Below, one piece after another: positions 37,543-48,045 of a stretch of DNA of 64,000 bases; the stretch's first letter is position 1, and each line of letters opens with the position of its first letter. Made by a program: the position numbers and the translations under genes. The stretch covers positions 62,001 through 126,000 of the forward strand of contig CAWIQF010000026.1 of assembly GCA_963838205.1 (NCBI GenBank), given 5' to 3'. Under the pieces are notes generated by a model. That model ran no database searches. It saw nothing but the letters and a program-made list of their open reading frames with translations, and was not told the origin of the DNA. The stretch comes from CAIVVT01 sp963838205. GTDB taxonomy: Bacteria; Acidobacteriota; Terriglobia; Bryobacterales; Bryobacteraceae.

Positions 37543-37710
37543 TCAGCAGCACTTCACCTGACGGTAGCGCGAGCGCATCCGGGCATCGAAGAAACGACGC
37601 CACTCGGCTGGCGAGTGCGTGCGGGCGTGGGCAGCGAGATGGCGCCGGTAGGCGTTCTCGTCGCCGAGCTCGCGCAGCAGTTCGAGGATGAAAGCGAGGC
37701 AGCGGCGCAT
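37543..37710 (-). CDS. ybdD: YbdD/YjiX family small protein
   Basis: 55 residues, too short for many gene finders. It has YRRHLAAHARTHSPAEWRRF, FDARMRSRY and a Cys-Cys C-terminus, all typical of the YbdD family. Its ATG overlaps the cstA stop (TGATG), so it is translationally coupled. In enterobacteria such proteins are needed for CstA-type transporters to work. Confidence 0.9.
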   Translation of the reverse strand: MRRCLAFILELLRELGDENAYRRHLAAHARTHSPAEWRRFFDARMRSRYRQVKCC

Positions 37711-39779
37711 CAGATCTCCTCCGCGTTCAGGCGTGTTTGCACAAACGGCGTCTCGTGCAGCAGCGCCGAGCGCGTCCCGTTCAGAATGCCGATCCAGAGG
37801 CGCGCCGAATCGATCAGCACCAGGCTGACCATGATCAGGAACACGCCGCAAACAGCGGCGTCGAGCCGCGCGTTGATAATCAGCTCGCGCGTTTCGGCGG
37901 CCTGGCCGGCGGCGATCCGGCCGGTGTCGAGAGCCGACTGCAGCACGCGCGCCTGCGCCAGAAAGCCGACCCGCGGCAGGTCGGAGAAGATCTTCTGCCA
38001 GCAGGCGGTGAACGTGGCCGAGACCAGCCAGACCAGCGGCGCGCACGGGATCCACATGTATTTCGCGCGATGCATTTTGACGAGCACGGTGGTGCAAAGG
38101 CACAAGGCGATAGTGGCGAGCAACTGGTTGGCGATGCCGAACAGCGGCCACAGCGAGTTGATGCCGCCCAGCGGATCGCGCACGCCCTGGTAGAGGAAAT
38201 AGCCCCAGGCCATAACGATCAGCGCGCTCGAGAGCAGGATGCCGGGCATCCAGTGGACCCGCGAAAACGGGCGGTAGACGTGGCCCAGCAGATCCTGAAT
38301 CATGAAGCGGCCGACGCGCGTGCCGGCGTCGAGAATGGTCAGGATGAACAGGGCCTCGAACATGATCGCGAAGTGATACCAGAAGCCCAGAAACCATGTG
38401 CCGCCGAGGCCGCGCGCGAAGATGTGGGCCATGCCCAGCGCCAGCGAAGGCGCGCCGCCGGTGCGCGCGAACAACGTCCGTTCGCCGACCTGCGCGGCGA
38501 GCCCGGCCATCTGGTCCACCGTCACCGGGAAGCCCCAGCCGCTGATGACGGCGCTGGCCGCGAGCGGCGTTGCGCCGACGATGCCGGCCGGCGAGTTGAC
38601 GGCGAGGTAGACGCCGGGATCGAGGACGCAAGCCGCGATCAGGGCCATCAGTGCCACGAAGCCTTCGAGCAACATCGCGCCGTAGCCGATCGGAAAGGCG
38701 TGGCCTTCGCGCGCGATCAGCTTGGGCGTGGTGCCCGAGGAGATGAGGGCGTGGAAGCCGGAGACGGCGCCGCAGGCGATGGTGATGAAGCAGAACGGGA
38801 AGATCCGGCCGGCAAAGATCGGGCCGGTGCCATCGACAAAACGTGTGAACGGCGCCATCTGCAATGGCGGGCGGACGGCGAGAATGCCGACGGCGAGCAT
38901 CAGGATCACGCCGAGTTTGACAAACGTGCTGAGGTAGCCGCGCGGCGCCAGCAGCAGCCACACGGGCAGGGCACTGGCGAGGAAACCGTAGATCACGATG
39001 ATCGCGGCCAGCGCCATCGTGCCCCAGGTGAACCACGGCGCAACGAGCGGCGAGCGGCTGACCCACTGGCCGGCGAAGATGGCGGCCAACACCAGCAGGA
39101 AGCCGCCCAGCGACGCTTCGAGAACTTTGCCCGGACGCCAGTAGCGCAGCGTCAGGCCCATCAGCACCGCGATGGGCATGGTGGCGGCGATGGTGAACGT
39201 GCTCCAGGGGCTGAACTTCAACGCGTTGACGACGACCAGCGCCATCACCGCGAGCATGATGATCATGATCAGCAAGGCGGCGGCCATGGCGCTGACGCCG
39301 CCGATGCGGCCGATCTCTTCCCGCGCCATTTCGCCGAGCGAACGGCCGTCGCGCCGCATTGAGCAGAACAGCACGACGAAATCCTGCACGGCGCCGCCCA
39401 GCACCGCGCCGAGGATGATCCACAGCGTGCCGGGCAGGTAACCGAACTGCGCGGCCAGCGTCGGACCGACGAGCGGGCCCGGCCCGGCGATGGCGGCGAA
39501 GTGCAGACCGAACAGGATCCACTTGTTAGTCGGTTCGAAGTCGTGGCCGTCGCGCAGCCGCTCGGCGGGCGTGGCGCGGGTGTCGTCCAGGCACAGGACC
39601 TTGGCCGCGATGAACTTGCCGTAGAGCCGGTAGCCGGCGAGGAACGTGCAGACGGCGGCGACCACCAGCCACAGGCTGTTGACGGGCTCGCCGCGATGGA
39701 TCGCTATGCCGCCCAGACAAAGCGCGCCCGCGGCCGCGAACGCCAGCCAGACGAAGCGTCCGAAGAGTCTTTTCACCAC
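37710..39779 (-). CDS. cstA: Carbon starvation protein CstA (peptide/pyruvate transporter)
   Basis: 689 residues, many TM helices. Signature GPLVGPTLAAQFGYLPGTLW, PTNKWILFGLHFAAIAGPGP, FCFITIACGAVSGFHALISS and SALIVMAWGYFLYQGVRDP identify CstA. Family members import peptides or pyruvate under carbon limitation. Operon with ybdD. Confidence 0.95.
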   Translation of the reverse strand: MVKRLFGRFVWLAFAAAGALCLGGIAIHRGEPVNSLWLVVAAVCTFLAGYRLYGKFIAAKVLCLDDTRATPAERLRDGHDFEPTNKWILFGLHFAAIAGPGPLVGPTLAAQFGYLPGTLWIILGAVLGGAVQDFVVLFCSMRRDGRSLGEMAREEIGRIGGVSAMAAALLIMIIMLAVMALVVVNALKFSPWSTFTIAATMPIAVLMGLTLRYWRPGKVLEASLGGFLLVLAAIFAGQWVSRSPLVAPWFTWGTMALAAIIVIYGFLASALPVWLLLAPRGYLSTFVKLGVILMLAVGILAVRPPLQMAPFTRFVDGTGPIFAGRIFPFCFITIACGAVSGFHALISSGTTPKLIAREGHAFPIGYGAMLLEGFVALMALIAACVLDPGVYLAVNSPAGIVGATPLAASAVISGWGFPVTVDQMAGLAAQVGERTLFARTGGAPSLALGMAHIFARGLGGTWFLGFWYHFAIMFEALFILTILDAGTRVGRFMIQDLLGHVYRPFSRVHWMPGILLSSALIVMAWGYFLYQGVRDPLGGINSLWPLFGIANQLLATIALCLCTTVLVKMHRAKYMWIPCAPLVWLVSATFTACWQKIFSDLPRVGFLAQARVLQSALDTGRIAAGQAAETRELIINARLDAAVCGVFLIMVSLVLIDSARLWIGILNGTRSALLHETPFVQTRLNAEEI

Positions 39780-39834
39780 TGGTGTGATTCTACGTCGCCT
39801 TGGCGACTCGTGCCCGCGAGCGGGCGCCCGTGCT

Positions 39835-40464
39835 TCAGAGGCCGATGCCGATCAGCAGCTCGGCCTGGTTGGCGTTGAGCTTGGGCAGCGTGCTGGCCGA
39901 GATATTGCCGTAGCGCGACCAGCGCAATTCGCCGGAGATCTTGATCATCAGGATCTTGAACTGCACGCCGCCGCCGAGCGCGAGGCCCTCCTGCCAGCCG
40001 CTGGTGGAGGAGGAGCTGTACGCGCCCCCCGAGGCGCTCGTCACGGGCACGGCGATCAGCGAGCCCGGGATGCCCGTGGAATAGCGGTTCGCGAGGCCGG
40101 CTTCGACGAACGGGCGGAAGATCATATGGGTGTTGAAGGATTTCTTCAGCAGGATGGGCACGTCGAAGGAGTCCATGTCGAACTGTTGGAGCAACGACAA
40201 GCCGGTGAGCGGGTAAGTGATCGTGGCCGTCGAGCCAGACTTCTTATAGAGCAGGTCAACCTCAACGGCCAAACCCCAGGGCAGGCGCAGCTCGCCGTAG
40301 GGGCCGATGGTGTAAACGTGGTCGTCCTGGGTGACGTTGCTGGCGCCCTCAGTGAAATCCGTCAGGCGTGCGCCGCCCTTCAACCCGAAGCCCAGCGGCA
40401 GTTGGGCCTGCAACGGGAACGCTGCGCAAGCCAGAACAATAAGCGATAAAAATGTTCCGCGCAT
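39835..40464 (-). CDS. Outer-membrane beta-barrel protein
   Basis: 209 residues with signal peptide MRGTFLSLIVLACAAFPLQAQ. Alternating strands such as GFGLKGGARLTDF, WGLAVEVDLLYKK, FRPFVEAGLANRY and GVQFKILMIKISGELRW end in LLIGIGL. Matches the general OMP-b-brl/porin-like fold. No specific function recognised. Confidence 0.8.
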   Translation of the reverse strand: MRGTFLSLIVLACAAFPLQAQLPLGFGLKGGARLTDFTEGASNVTQDDHVYTIGPYGELRLPWGLAVEVDLLYKKSGSTATITYPLTGLSLLQQFDMDSFDVPILLKKSFNTHMIFRPFVEAGLANRYSTGIPGSLIAVPVTSASGGAYSSSSTSGWQEGLALGGGVQFKILMIKISGELRWSRYGNISASTLPKLNANQAELLIGIGL

Positions 40465-40593
40465 GCTCTTATCGTGGGCGTCAATTCAGGCGGAGTCAAG
40501 TCATGTCGCGAGAGCTAATGCCGGACGCCGGGCGGGCCCGAACGGAGTTTACATTGGTCACCCAAGAGTCCACCGCGATGCGGGGTGCGGTCC

Positions 40594-40717
40594 GCGCCAA
40601 AAGCGGGGACAGCCACCGTTTTTCGCTGTGGCAAACCTATTAGATCAATGCGGCTTCGTGCGAAAAGCGGTGGCTGTCGCCGTTTTTTGGCGCCGCATCG
40701 ACTATTACCACGGGCTG
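40594..40717 (+). repeat. Palindromic repeat element, copy A
   Basis: Two ~33-nt arms (40594-40626 and 40660-40693) are near-perfect inverted repeats containing GGGGACAGCCACCG and its complement, around a 33-nt loop. An asymmetric tail, GCATCGACTATTACCACGGG, follows. A second copy in the opposite orientation lies at 59308-59429, with similarity running through loop and tail. Resembles REP/MITE-type elements. Confidence 0.8.
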
Positions 40718-40971
40718 TTAGAGCAGCGCGCTGCCGCGCAGCGGGCATGGGAAACCAGCCGCACCATTTGCGCGATTCGGAGGGGCTGTCCTGGTTCCGG
40801 CGTACACGTTGTGGAGGCGATTCCGCGGCCGTCGGTTCGGTGTCGTTGCAGCGCGAAAACACAAATCTGAAGGAACAAAGCCAATTGTCGACTTTTATCT
40901 TTGGGATGAATAACTTAAAAGGCTATCAATCGATAGATTATTCGCCAAATATTCGTTTTTTCAAAGAGCGC

Positions 40972-41000
40972 GGATGGCGGGCCGAAGAGGCGGGCCATCC
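40972..41000 (-). terminator. Stem-loop downstream of the 41099-42349 oxidoreductase
   Basis: GGATGGC and GCCATCC form an outer stem with an inner GCC/GGC pair and a GAAGA loop. Lies about 100 nt past the stop codon of the minus-strand gene. Weak run of A/T after it. Confidence 0.45.
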
Positions 41001-41098
41001 GATTCATCCTACGCCCTGATGTCAAGCTGTAGACGCTATCGCCGCGCCGGCCCGGGGCGGTTCAATACCGAGGGGTGCCCGGCGATATCAAAGCCGGT

Positions 41099-42349
<1,251 letters not shown>

Positions 42350-42367
42350 GATCGTGATTCCTCCCGC

Positions 42368-43711
42368 TTACGCCTCGACAACCCGCATCGTCACGGGGTC
42401 CCAATGCTTGATGCGGCCCTCGTAGTAGCTCATGTTGGCCAGCAGCGCCGGACCGGCGGCGCGCAAGCCGAACTCCGCGTCCTCGACCACCGGCTGGCGC
42501 GAGCGGACCGCGTTGAAGAAATTCGTATGGTGCGCGAAGTCGTCAGAATAACGGCGGGGCGGGACGAAGTTCACTTCGTCCACGGGCACGAGGGACTCGG
42601 CGGTGACCGTCTTCTCGGGATATTTACGGCGATATGCGGCGATGATTTTCTCCGCGGTGGCGCGGGAGAATCCGCCCGCCGTCATGCCCGGCTCCTGTTC
42701 TTTTGGCGGACGGCTTAAGCTGACGCCGTTGCCGATGGTCATGACGGCGTCACTGCCGGTGAATTTGAAAGCGCCGGTCTCGCCGCCGCCGCAGACGAAG
42801 TTCACTCTCAGGGCGAGGTTGAATGCCGGATGCTGGTCCGTGCGCGGGTAGTCGTAGAGGCCGAGCATAATGTCGGGCGCGTCGCGATCGCCCTTCCAGA
42901 AATACGTGCCGCCGGAGGCGAAGGCGCGCACGGGGCCGAGCGAACTGGTGACGAAATGGATGCCCGTGAACAGGTGCACGAACAGGTCGCCGGCCACGCC
43001 GGTGCCGTAATCGCTCCAATTTCTCCACTGGAACAGGCGCTGCGCGTCGAATGGCCGCTTGGGCGCGCTGCCGAGAAAGCGGTCCCAGTCGATGGTCTGC
43101 GGACTTGCGTCGGGCGGAATCGAGTAGCGCCACGCGCCGATGGCGGAGTTGCGGTCGATCCACGCCTCCACCATATTCAGCGTGCCGATGGCGCCGGAGC
43201 GGAACAACTCCTGCGCCTTCTGGTAGACCACGGAGCTGACTCTCTGGCTGCCCACCTGGAGGATGCGGCCATTCTTTCTCGAGGTCTCGATGAGACGGTG
43301 GCCGTCCTGCCACTGCTTCACCATGGGCTTTTGAACATAAACGTCTTTGCCGGCCTCCATCGCTTCGGCGGCGATCTGCGCATGCCAGTGGTCGGGCGTG
43401 GCGATGATCACGGCGTCGATATCTTTGCGGGCGAGCACCTCGCGATGGTCGCGCGTCGTGAAAATGTCCTGCCCCCAGTGCTCCTTGGCGCGGGTCAGGC
43501 GGCCTTCGTAAACGTCGCACACGGCCACCAGTTTGGTACCCGGCACGCTGATCGCGGTCCCGGTATCGCCTTGGCCCATGATGCCGCAGCCGATGGTGGC
43601 GAATTGAATGCGATCGTTGGGGCTGGAGGCGGCCTGTTGCGCAAGAGCGGCCGGGAGCGCGAGGCCGGCCGCGCCGCTGGCTTGCAGAAAGTGTCGGCGG
43701 GTGGATGCCAT
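42368..43711 (-). CDS. Gfo/Idh/MocA family oxidoreductase, Tat-exported
   Basis: 447 residues. STRRHFLQASGAAGLALPAA is a twin-arginine signal. ATIGCGIMGQGDTG is the dinucleotide-binding loop, VQKPMVKQWQDG replaces the common EKP with QKP, and FLGSAPKRPFDAQRLFQWR and VAGDLFVHLFTGIH match the neighbour. Probably carries its cofactor across the membrane folded, as in glucose-fructose oxidoreductase. Co-transcribed with its paralogue. Confidence 0.9.
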   Translation of the reverse strand: MASTRRHFLQASGAAGLALPAALAQQAASSPNDRIQFATIGCGIMGQGDTGTAISVPGTKLVAVCDVYEGRLTRAKEHWGQDIFTTRDHREVLARKDIDAVIIATPDHWHAQIAAEAMEAGKDVYVQKPMVKQWQDGHRLIETSRKNGRILQVGSQRVSSVVYQKAQELFRSGAIGTLNMVEAWIDRNSAIGAWRYSIPPDASPQTIDWDRFLGSAPKRPFDAQRLFQWRNWSDYGTGVAGDLFVHLFTGIHFVTSSLGPVRAFASGGTYFWKGDRDAPDIMLGLYDYPRTDQHPAFNLALRVNFVCGGGETGAFKFTGSDAVMTIGNGVSLSRPPKEQEPGMTAGGFSRATAEKIIAAYRRKYPEKTVTAESLVPVDEVNFVPPRRYSDDFAHHTNFFNAVRSRQPVVEDAEFGLRAAGPALLANMSYYEGRIKHWDPVTMRVVEA

Positions 43712-43849
43712 GGCAATTATTCTATTGCGTATTGGCGCTGCCGTTGCGGGGACCGACGGATGTGGGCGCGGCGAAAGGTATATTCTGCGGGCGCGGCAGG
43801 AGATGCATTGAGCGGTGCGCAGCGCGCCTCCGCCGTGCGAAAACGCTGG

Positions 43850-44230
43850 CTAGGATTTATCGGAAGACACAGACGGCGCGGACGTGCCGCCTGAGGAAGT
43901 GCTGCCTTCGGAGCTGCTGCCCGAGGATGATTTGGAGGGCGATTCCTTCGCTTTGGAAGACTTTTCCTTCGCGGACTCTTTGCCTTCGCCGGCTTGGCCC
44001 GTGTCCTTTGAATCGTCCTTGCGCGCGTGCGATCCGCCGTTGGATCGACCCTTCTTCGCGTAGTCCGTCTCGTACCAGCCGCTGCCCTTGAATTGGAATG
44101 TCGGCGCCGTCATCTGGCGCTTGACTGCGCCGCCACAGCCGGCGTGCACCTTCAGCGGCGCGTCGGAGAACTTCTGCAGAACTTCAAAGACTGCATCGCA
44201 CTTCTGGCACTTGTATTCATACAAAGGCAT
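43850..44230 (-). CDS. FmdB-like zinc ribbon protein
   Basis: 126 residues. The N-terminal MPLYEYKCQKC and VHAGCGGAVKRQM form the FmdB putative regulatory zinc ribbon. Ligands here are Cys8, Cys11, His29 and Cys32, so one Cys of the usual second CxxC is His. The C-terminal half is a low-complexity Lys/Ser/Glu tail. Role of the family is unknown beyond metal binding. Confidence 0.88.
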   Translation of the reverse strand: MPLYEYKCQKCDAVFEVLQKFSDAPLKVHAGCGGAVKRQMTAPTFQFKGSGWYETDYAKKGRSNGGSHARKDDSKDTGQAGEGKESAKEKSSKAKESPSKSSSGSSSEGSTSSGGTSAPSVSSDKS

Positions 44231-44385
44231 TTCGATCGTTTCCAGCTTCGCTCTTCTACTCCATTATGAGCCATTGCGACAGAACGCATGGGCAACGCTG
44301 GCAGCAGGTGCGACTCTCGCCGCCGGGCCTCATGCCGCAGCCACGATGGCCGCGCGCCTCTCGACCGGCGGGGGTGATTCGCGCC

Positions 44386-45717
44386 CTAAGGAAGTTTTTT
44401 CTTCCCCGGGTCGGCTTGTTCTTTCACTGATTCCGGCGTAGGGGTAACTGGCACCGGCGCGGTCACCGGTTGCGCCACGCTCCTGGCCGCGGTCACCGGA
44501 GCGACGCCGTTGAGCACATCGAGCGCCTTCTTCAACACCGGGTCCTCGCCCGGTTTCCTGGCCGGCGGCGCAGCTTGCTGGTCCGGCTCGACGTCTTCCT
44601 CTTCGAGCGGCTGGCCCTCAATGTCGTTCACCAGGAATTCGGGCACCACCGGAGTTTCCTGGAACGCCTTGCCCAAAGGCGAGTAGTATTTCGCAACGGC
44701 CAGCAGCACGGCTCCGCCGTCTTCGGTGCGGATGACTTTGCGCACGGCCGCATCGCCGAAGGTGCGCTCTCCGACCACCTGCGCGCGCTTGTTGTCCACC
44801 AGCGCCGCCGCGGCGATCTCTGCCGCGCCCAGCGTGCCGCGATTTGTCAGGACTACCATCGGGCCGTTGAAGATCACCTTCGCCGGGTCGGCCTCAAAGC
44901 TCTGCTTAGGCATCGTCTGGCCCTGCAGCGTGGCAATGGTCCCTTTGCCGAGGAACAGGTTCGCCAGCGCGATCCCCTCCTCGTCCGCGCTCACCGCGTC
45001 GTGACGCAGGTCGAGAATCAGTCGCTTGGCTCCGCGCTTTTCAATCTCCTTGACCGCCGCCGCCACTTGGGCCGCCTGGCCCGCGCTCAGGTCGTACACC
45101 TGCACCAGTCCCGTCTGGTTGTCCGCCAGGCGCACCACGATCGGCGGCGACTTGATCTCGGCGCGCGTCAGCTTGATCGTGACCGGATCGGGCTTGCGCA
45201 GTCGCAGAACCGTCAGATCGACCGTCGTTCCGGGGTCGCCCTCGAGCAGCAGGTCGGCAAACGCCAGCGGCATATCGCGCGTCTGAATCCCGTTGATCGA
45301 TTCGACGATGTCGCCGGTCGAAATGCCGGCCTTGTCGGCAGGCGAGCCTAGAATCGCGTCCACGACGTTGATTTCGTAGCCGTACTTGCGGCTCAACACC
45401 AATCCCACTGCCGCTCTTTTTAGTTCCTTGTCCTTGACGTACTGCTTGTACTGGTCGGCGTTCAGATAGCTGGCGAAGGGATCGATGGAAATCAGCAGTC
45501 CGTTGATTGCCCCCAGAGTGACGTTCTTCATGTCGGGCTCTTCCACATAGTCCGACTTGATCTTGGCAAACACCTCGGCATAGACGCTCAGGTGCCGGTA
45601 TGGCGCCGCCGGATCCTCAGACACAGGCTGGCTTTGGCCCACCAGCGAGCCGGCCAGAATCAACGCCACCAGGATGCTGGAGACGCCCACAACAACGTAC
45701 TTGAATGCTCGGTTCAT
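44386..45717 (-). CDS. S41/CtpA-family protein lacking the catalytic Ser-Lys dyad
   Basis: 443 residues: N-terminal membrane anchor (8-28), CtpA-like helical region, PDZ domain (about 103-175, GSPADKAGISTGDIVESING) and an S41 core (about 203-345). The nucleophile loop that normally reads GSASASEI is GTLGAAEI, with Gly297 at the Ser position. The general-base loop TFGKG reads TFGDA, with Asp322 at the Lys position. The fold is otherwise well conserved (AAAALVDNKRAQVVGERTF). Expected to bind C-termini or act as a scaffold rather than cut. Pro/Glu-rich C-terminal tail. Confidence 0.88.
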   Translation of the reverse strand: MNRAFKYVVVGVSSILVALILAGSLVGQSQPVSEDPAAPYRHLSVYAEVFAKIKSDYVEEPDMKNVTLGAINGLLISIDPFASYLNADQYKQYVKDKELKRAAVGLVLSRKYGYEINVVDAILGSPADKAGISTGDIVESINGIQTRDMPLAFADLLLEGDPGTTVDLTVLRLRKPDPVTIKLTRAEIKSPPIVVRLADNQTGLVQVYDLSAGQAAQVAAAVKEIEKRGAKRLILDLRHDAVSADEEGIALANLFLGKGTIATLQGQTMPKQSFEADPAKVIFNGPMVVLTNRGTLGAAEIAAAALVDNKRAQVVGERTFGDAAVRKVIRTEDGGAVLLAVAKYYSPLGKAFQETPVVPEFLVNDIEGQPLEEEDVEPDQQAAPPARKPGEDPVLKKALDVLNGVAPVTAARSVAQPVTAPVPVTPTPESVKEQADPGKKKLP

Positions 45718-46427
45718 AAGTTCACGACTGTGCTAAATTCTCCCAGTTTTCCCAGTGGAGCCGGGACCGCTCCTAACCCATTACTATATCAGGCGCCAGC
45801 CGCCGCGCTCCCGGGCCCGGCAGTGTCCTGTTTGCTGCGTTCCATCGCAGCCGGACCCGAAAGATGTCGGTGCGAATCGCATAGGATCCGCTACCGGGCA
45901 TGGCACGACGTTGCAGAGCTGCCTCGCGCGTGCAGTCACAAGCCATTAGACGCGCCGCGTCGAAAAGGGTTCTGAAAACCTGCGTCACCGTGGCGCCGCG
46001 GCACTCGGGCCGGCTCAGTTCCACGACAACCTGCGCCACGCTCCAGCCGGCTGCGAAATGCATCGATGGGTCTCTACCAGCGAACATAATCCGCGAGATC
46101 CGGCGAGAGAATGGCAATATCTTAACTCTTTTAATAATTCGAATTACCTGATATCGCAGTACTAGTCTGCGGCAGAACTACTAGTACCTAAGTTCGTTAT
46201 ATTTTAGTACGAAGAAGCAAGAAGTCTCTTCCGATTCCAACTGTCTTGGAGTACAATTATATTGCTTGGAGTCTCAGAGTGAGCAGACCACGTGCGGTAA
46301 CTCATGGCACTTCTGGCTCCATCGCTGCGGCGATTCGGACTAGCGATTTTGGCCGTTCCGGACGCGTTGAAAGCAATTCAACGGAGCGATCGGGTCCCTC
46401 GATGTGATGGAGGGAAGGAGGCGAGCA
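45718..46427. other. 710-bp leader region of the Flp pilin gene
   Basis: No convincing gene; a 114-codon minus-strand frame has no recognisable features. From about 46110 the DNA becomes distinctly AT-rich and carries two CTAG palindromes (46159, 46179) and TTATATTTTAGTACG, suggesting promoters and operators for the pilin gene and possibly a long untranslated leader. Confidence 0.5.
46159..46186. promoter_or_regulatory. Paired CTAG palindromes upstream of flp
   Basis: GTACTAGT at 46159-46166 and TACTAGTA at 46179-46186, centres 20 bp apart (about two helical turns). A dimeric regulator pair would fit. About 245 bp from the pilin start. Confidence 0.4.
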
Positions 46428-46610
46428 GTGACTTATCTGATGAAGTTCCTGCGTGACGAACAGGCGCAGGACATGATTGAGTACACGCTCTTGTTGGCCT
46501 TCGTTGCGCTGGCTGCCGGGGCCGCTTGGGTTGGTATAGGTCCGGCTACCTCGACCATCGTTTCCATCCGCAATAAAGACCTGGTCAGCGCCGACGGAAT
46601 CGCACATTAG
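46428..46610 (+). CDS. Flp-type IVb pilin
   Basis: 60 residues from a GTG with GGAGG six nt upstream. MKFLRDEQAQDMIEYTLLLA is the type IVb prepilin leader and N-terminal helix, with the conserved Glu-Tyr pair. The usual Gly before the cleavage site (GQ-x-x-EY) is Ala here. Short C-terminal domain. Tad-type secretion would assemble it, but no tad genes or prepilin peptidase lie nearby. Confidence 0.85.
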   Translation: MTYLMKFLRDEQAQDMIEYTLLLAFVALAAGAAWVGIGPATSTIVSIRNKDLVSADGIAH

Positions 46611-46840
46611 TTATCACCGCTTTCCTCACCCCTGGCTGCCTTTTCCGCAATCCCGCCGCACGCCGCTCCCTCCCCGCTCCGTTCCAATTGCGTTGTTTCC
46701 GACGTGCACACCCTCAATTCTCGGCACATGTTCGCGTGTGGCGCACAATCGCGTCGGGGTTTGGATATGCTTGTTGAGCGCCGGCGCTCGCCCAAGTACT
46801 GGCGCTCGCCAGCCTCGACCAACCGGATGGATGAACCACG

Positions 46841-48025
46841 ATGCAACCCCGCCAGACCAGCGCCTTCCCCGTTTTCCTCGCCTTCCTCGCCATGGGCTTC
46901 GCCGACGCGGCTGGGCCGCTCGTCAGCCAGGCCAAAGAGTACTTCCATATCTCCAACTTCGCCGCGCAATTCGTGACTTTCTCTGGTTTGTTGATGTTCG
47001 GTATTCTGTCCGTGCCGGCGAGCGTATTCCAGGACCGCAAGGGCAAGAAAACCGCCCTCCTGCTGGGCCTCGCTATCATGTTTGCTGGAATCGCGAGCCC
47101 GGCCATCCGCTTTCTGCCGGCGCTGAATTATACCTTTCCGCTCTTTCTTCTAACCATGCTCCTGCTGGGCGCGGGCGCAACCATCCTGCAGGTCGCCGGC
47201 AACCCGATTATGCGCGACGTTTCGGCCGCCGGGAAATACTCTCGCAATCTTTCGCTGGGACAATTCGTGAAAGCCATCGGCTCGCTCTCGGGAACGCTGA
47301 TTCCCGTCGTGGCCGTGCGCTATTTCGGCGCCGATCGCGAAGCGATTTTTGCTATTTTCCCAATCTACAGCCTGGTGCTGCTGATCGCTCTCGTCTCCTG
47401 CCTGTCGCTGCGCGTGAATGAACAGCGAGCGCCGGAGCACACCTCGGCCACGTTCGGCTCCTCGCTCGCCATGCTCGGCAACGGTTACGTCGCCATGATG
47501 GTCCTGGCGCTGTTCCTCTATGTCGGCGCGGAGGTATCGGTCAGTTCGGGCATTCCGCTTTATTTGAAGGAGCGCTTTCAGGTGGACCTGACCAGCATGG
47601 GACTCCTGGGCACGATGTTCTTCTTCTTGTGGCTGACCATCGGCCGCTTTCTGGGAGGCGTGATTCTGACCTGGATGAAACCGCGGACGTTTTTCGTCAT
47701 CACGTGCCTGCTCGCGCTGGTTGGGCTGCTCGCCATTTTCCTGCCCAGCCGCGCGGCTGCCTGGACCGGCTTCTGCCTCATCGGCCTCGGTTTCGCCAAC
47801 ATCTTCCCGCTGATCTTCTCCATCGTGATCGACAAAATGCCCGAGCACTCCAACGCGCTCTCCGGTCTGATGGTGATGGCGATCGTCGGCGGCGCCGTCG
47901 TTCCGCTGGCGCGCGGGCTGGCGGCCGATTCGTTTTCCCAGCAGGTCTCGTTCATCGTGCCGTTGCTGTGCCTGGTCTACATCGCCTGGACGGCTCTCAT
48001 GAACCTGCGCGCGGCGCACGCCTGA
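46841..48025 (+). CDS. Sugar MFS transporter (FucP-like)
   Basis: 394 residues, 12 predicted helices. FLAMGFADAAGPLVSQAKEY, GAGATILQVAGNPIMRDV and GLGFANIFPLIFSIVIDKMP resemble the FucP/NagP-type sugar:proton symporters. Followed after 20 bp by a ROK kinase and then a GH38-like hydrolase, so import of a hexose released by that enzyme is likely (inference). Confidence 0.87.
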   Translation: MQPRQTSAFPVFLAFLAMGFADAAGPLVSQAKEYFHISNFAAQFVTFSGLLMFGILSVPASVFQDRKGKKTALLLGLAIMFAGIASPAIRFLPALNYTFPLFLLTMLLLGAGATILQVAGNPIMRDVSAAGKYSRNLSLGQFVKAIGSLSGTLIPVVAVRYFGADREAIFAIFPIYSLVLLIALVSCLSLRVNEQRAPEHTSATFGSSLAMLGNGYVAMMVLALFLYVGAEVSVSSGIPLYLKERFQVDLTSMGLLGTMFFFLWLTIGRFLGGVILTWMKPRTFFVITCLLALVGLLAIFLPSRAAAWTGFCLIGLGFANIFPLIFSIVIDKMPEHSNALSGLMVMAIVGGAVVPLARGLAADSFSQQVSFIVPLLCLVYIAWTALMNLRAAHA

Positions 48026-48045
48026 GCGGCGGAGGAGTTCGTTTC

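Larger units (their letters stand above)
40465..41098. other. 634-bp intergenic region holding a palindromic repeat and a terminator
   Basis: No gene supported. It contains copy A of the palindromic element (40594-40717), an AT-rich patch around 40900-40960 and a hairpin at 40972-41000. Confidence 0.6.

Noticed and set aside
45773..46117. 114-codon minus-strand frame upstream of the S41-like gene
   Set aside because: No ribosome site, no recognisable motif, atypical composition; treated as noncoding leader.
46300..46320. Sigma-54 type promoter before flp (TGGCAC)
   Set aside because: The matching GC element at the correct 10-bp spacing is absent.
46302..46607. Minus-strand frame opposite the Flp pilin
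   Set aside because: Shadow frame; the plus-strand pilin has a ribosome site and a clear type IVb signature.
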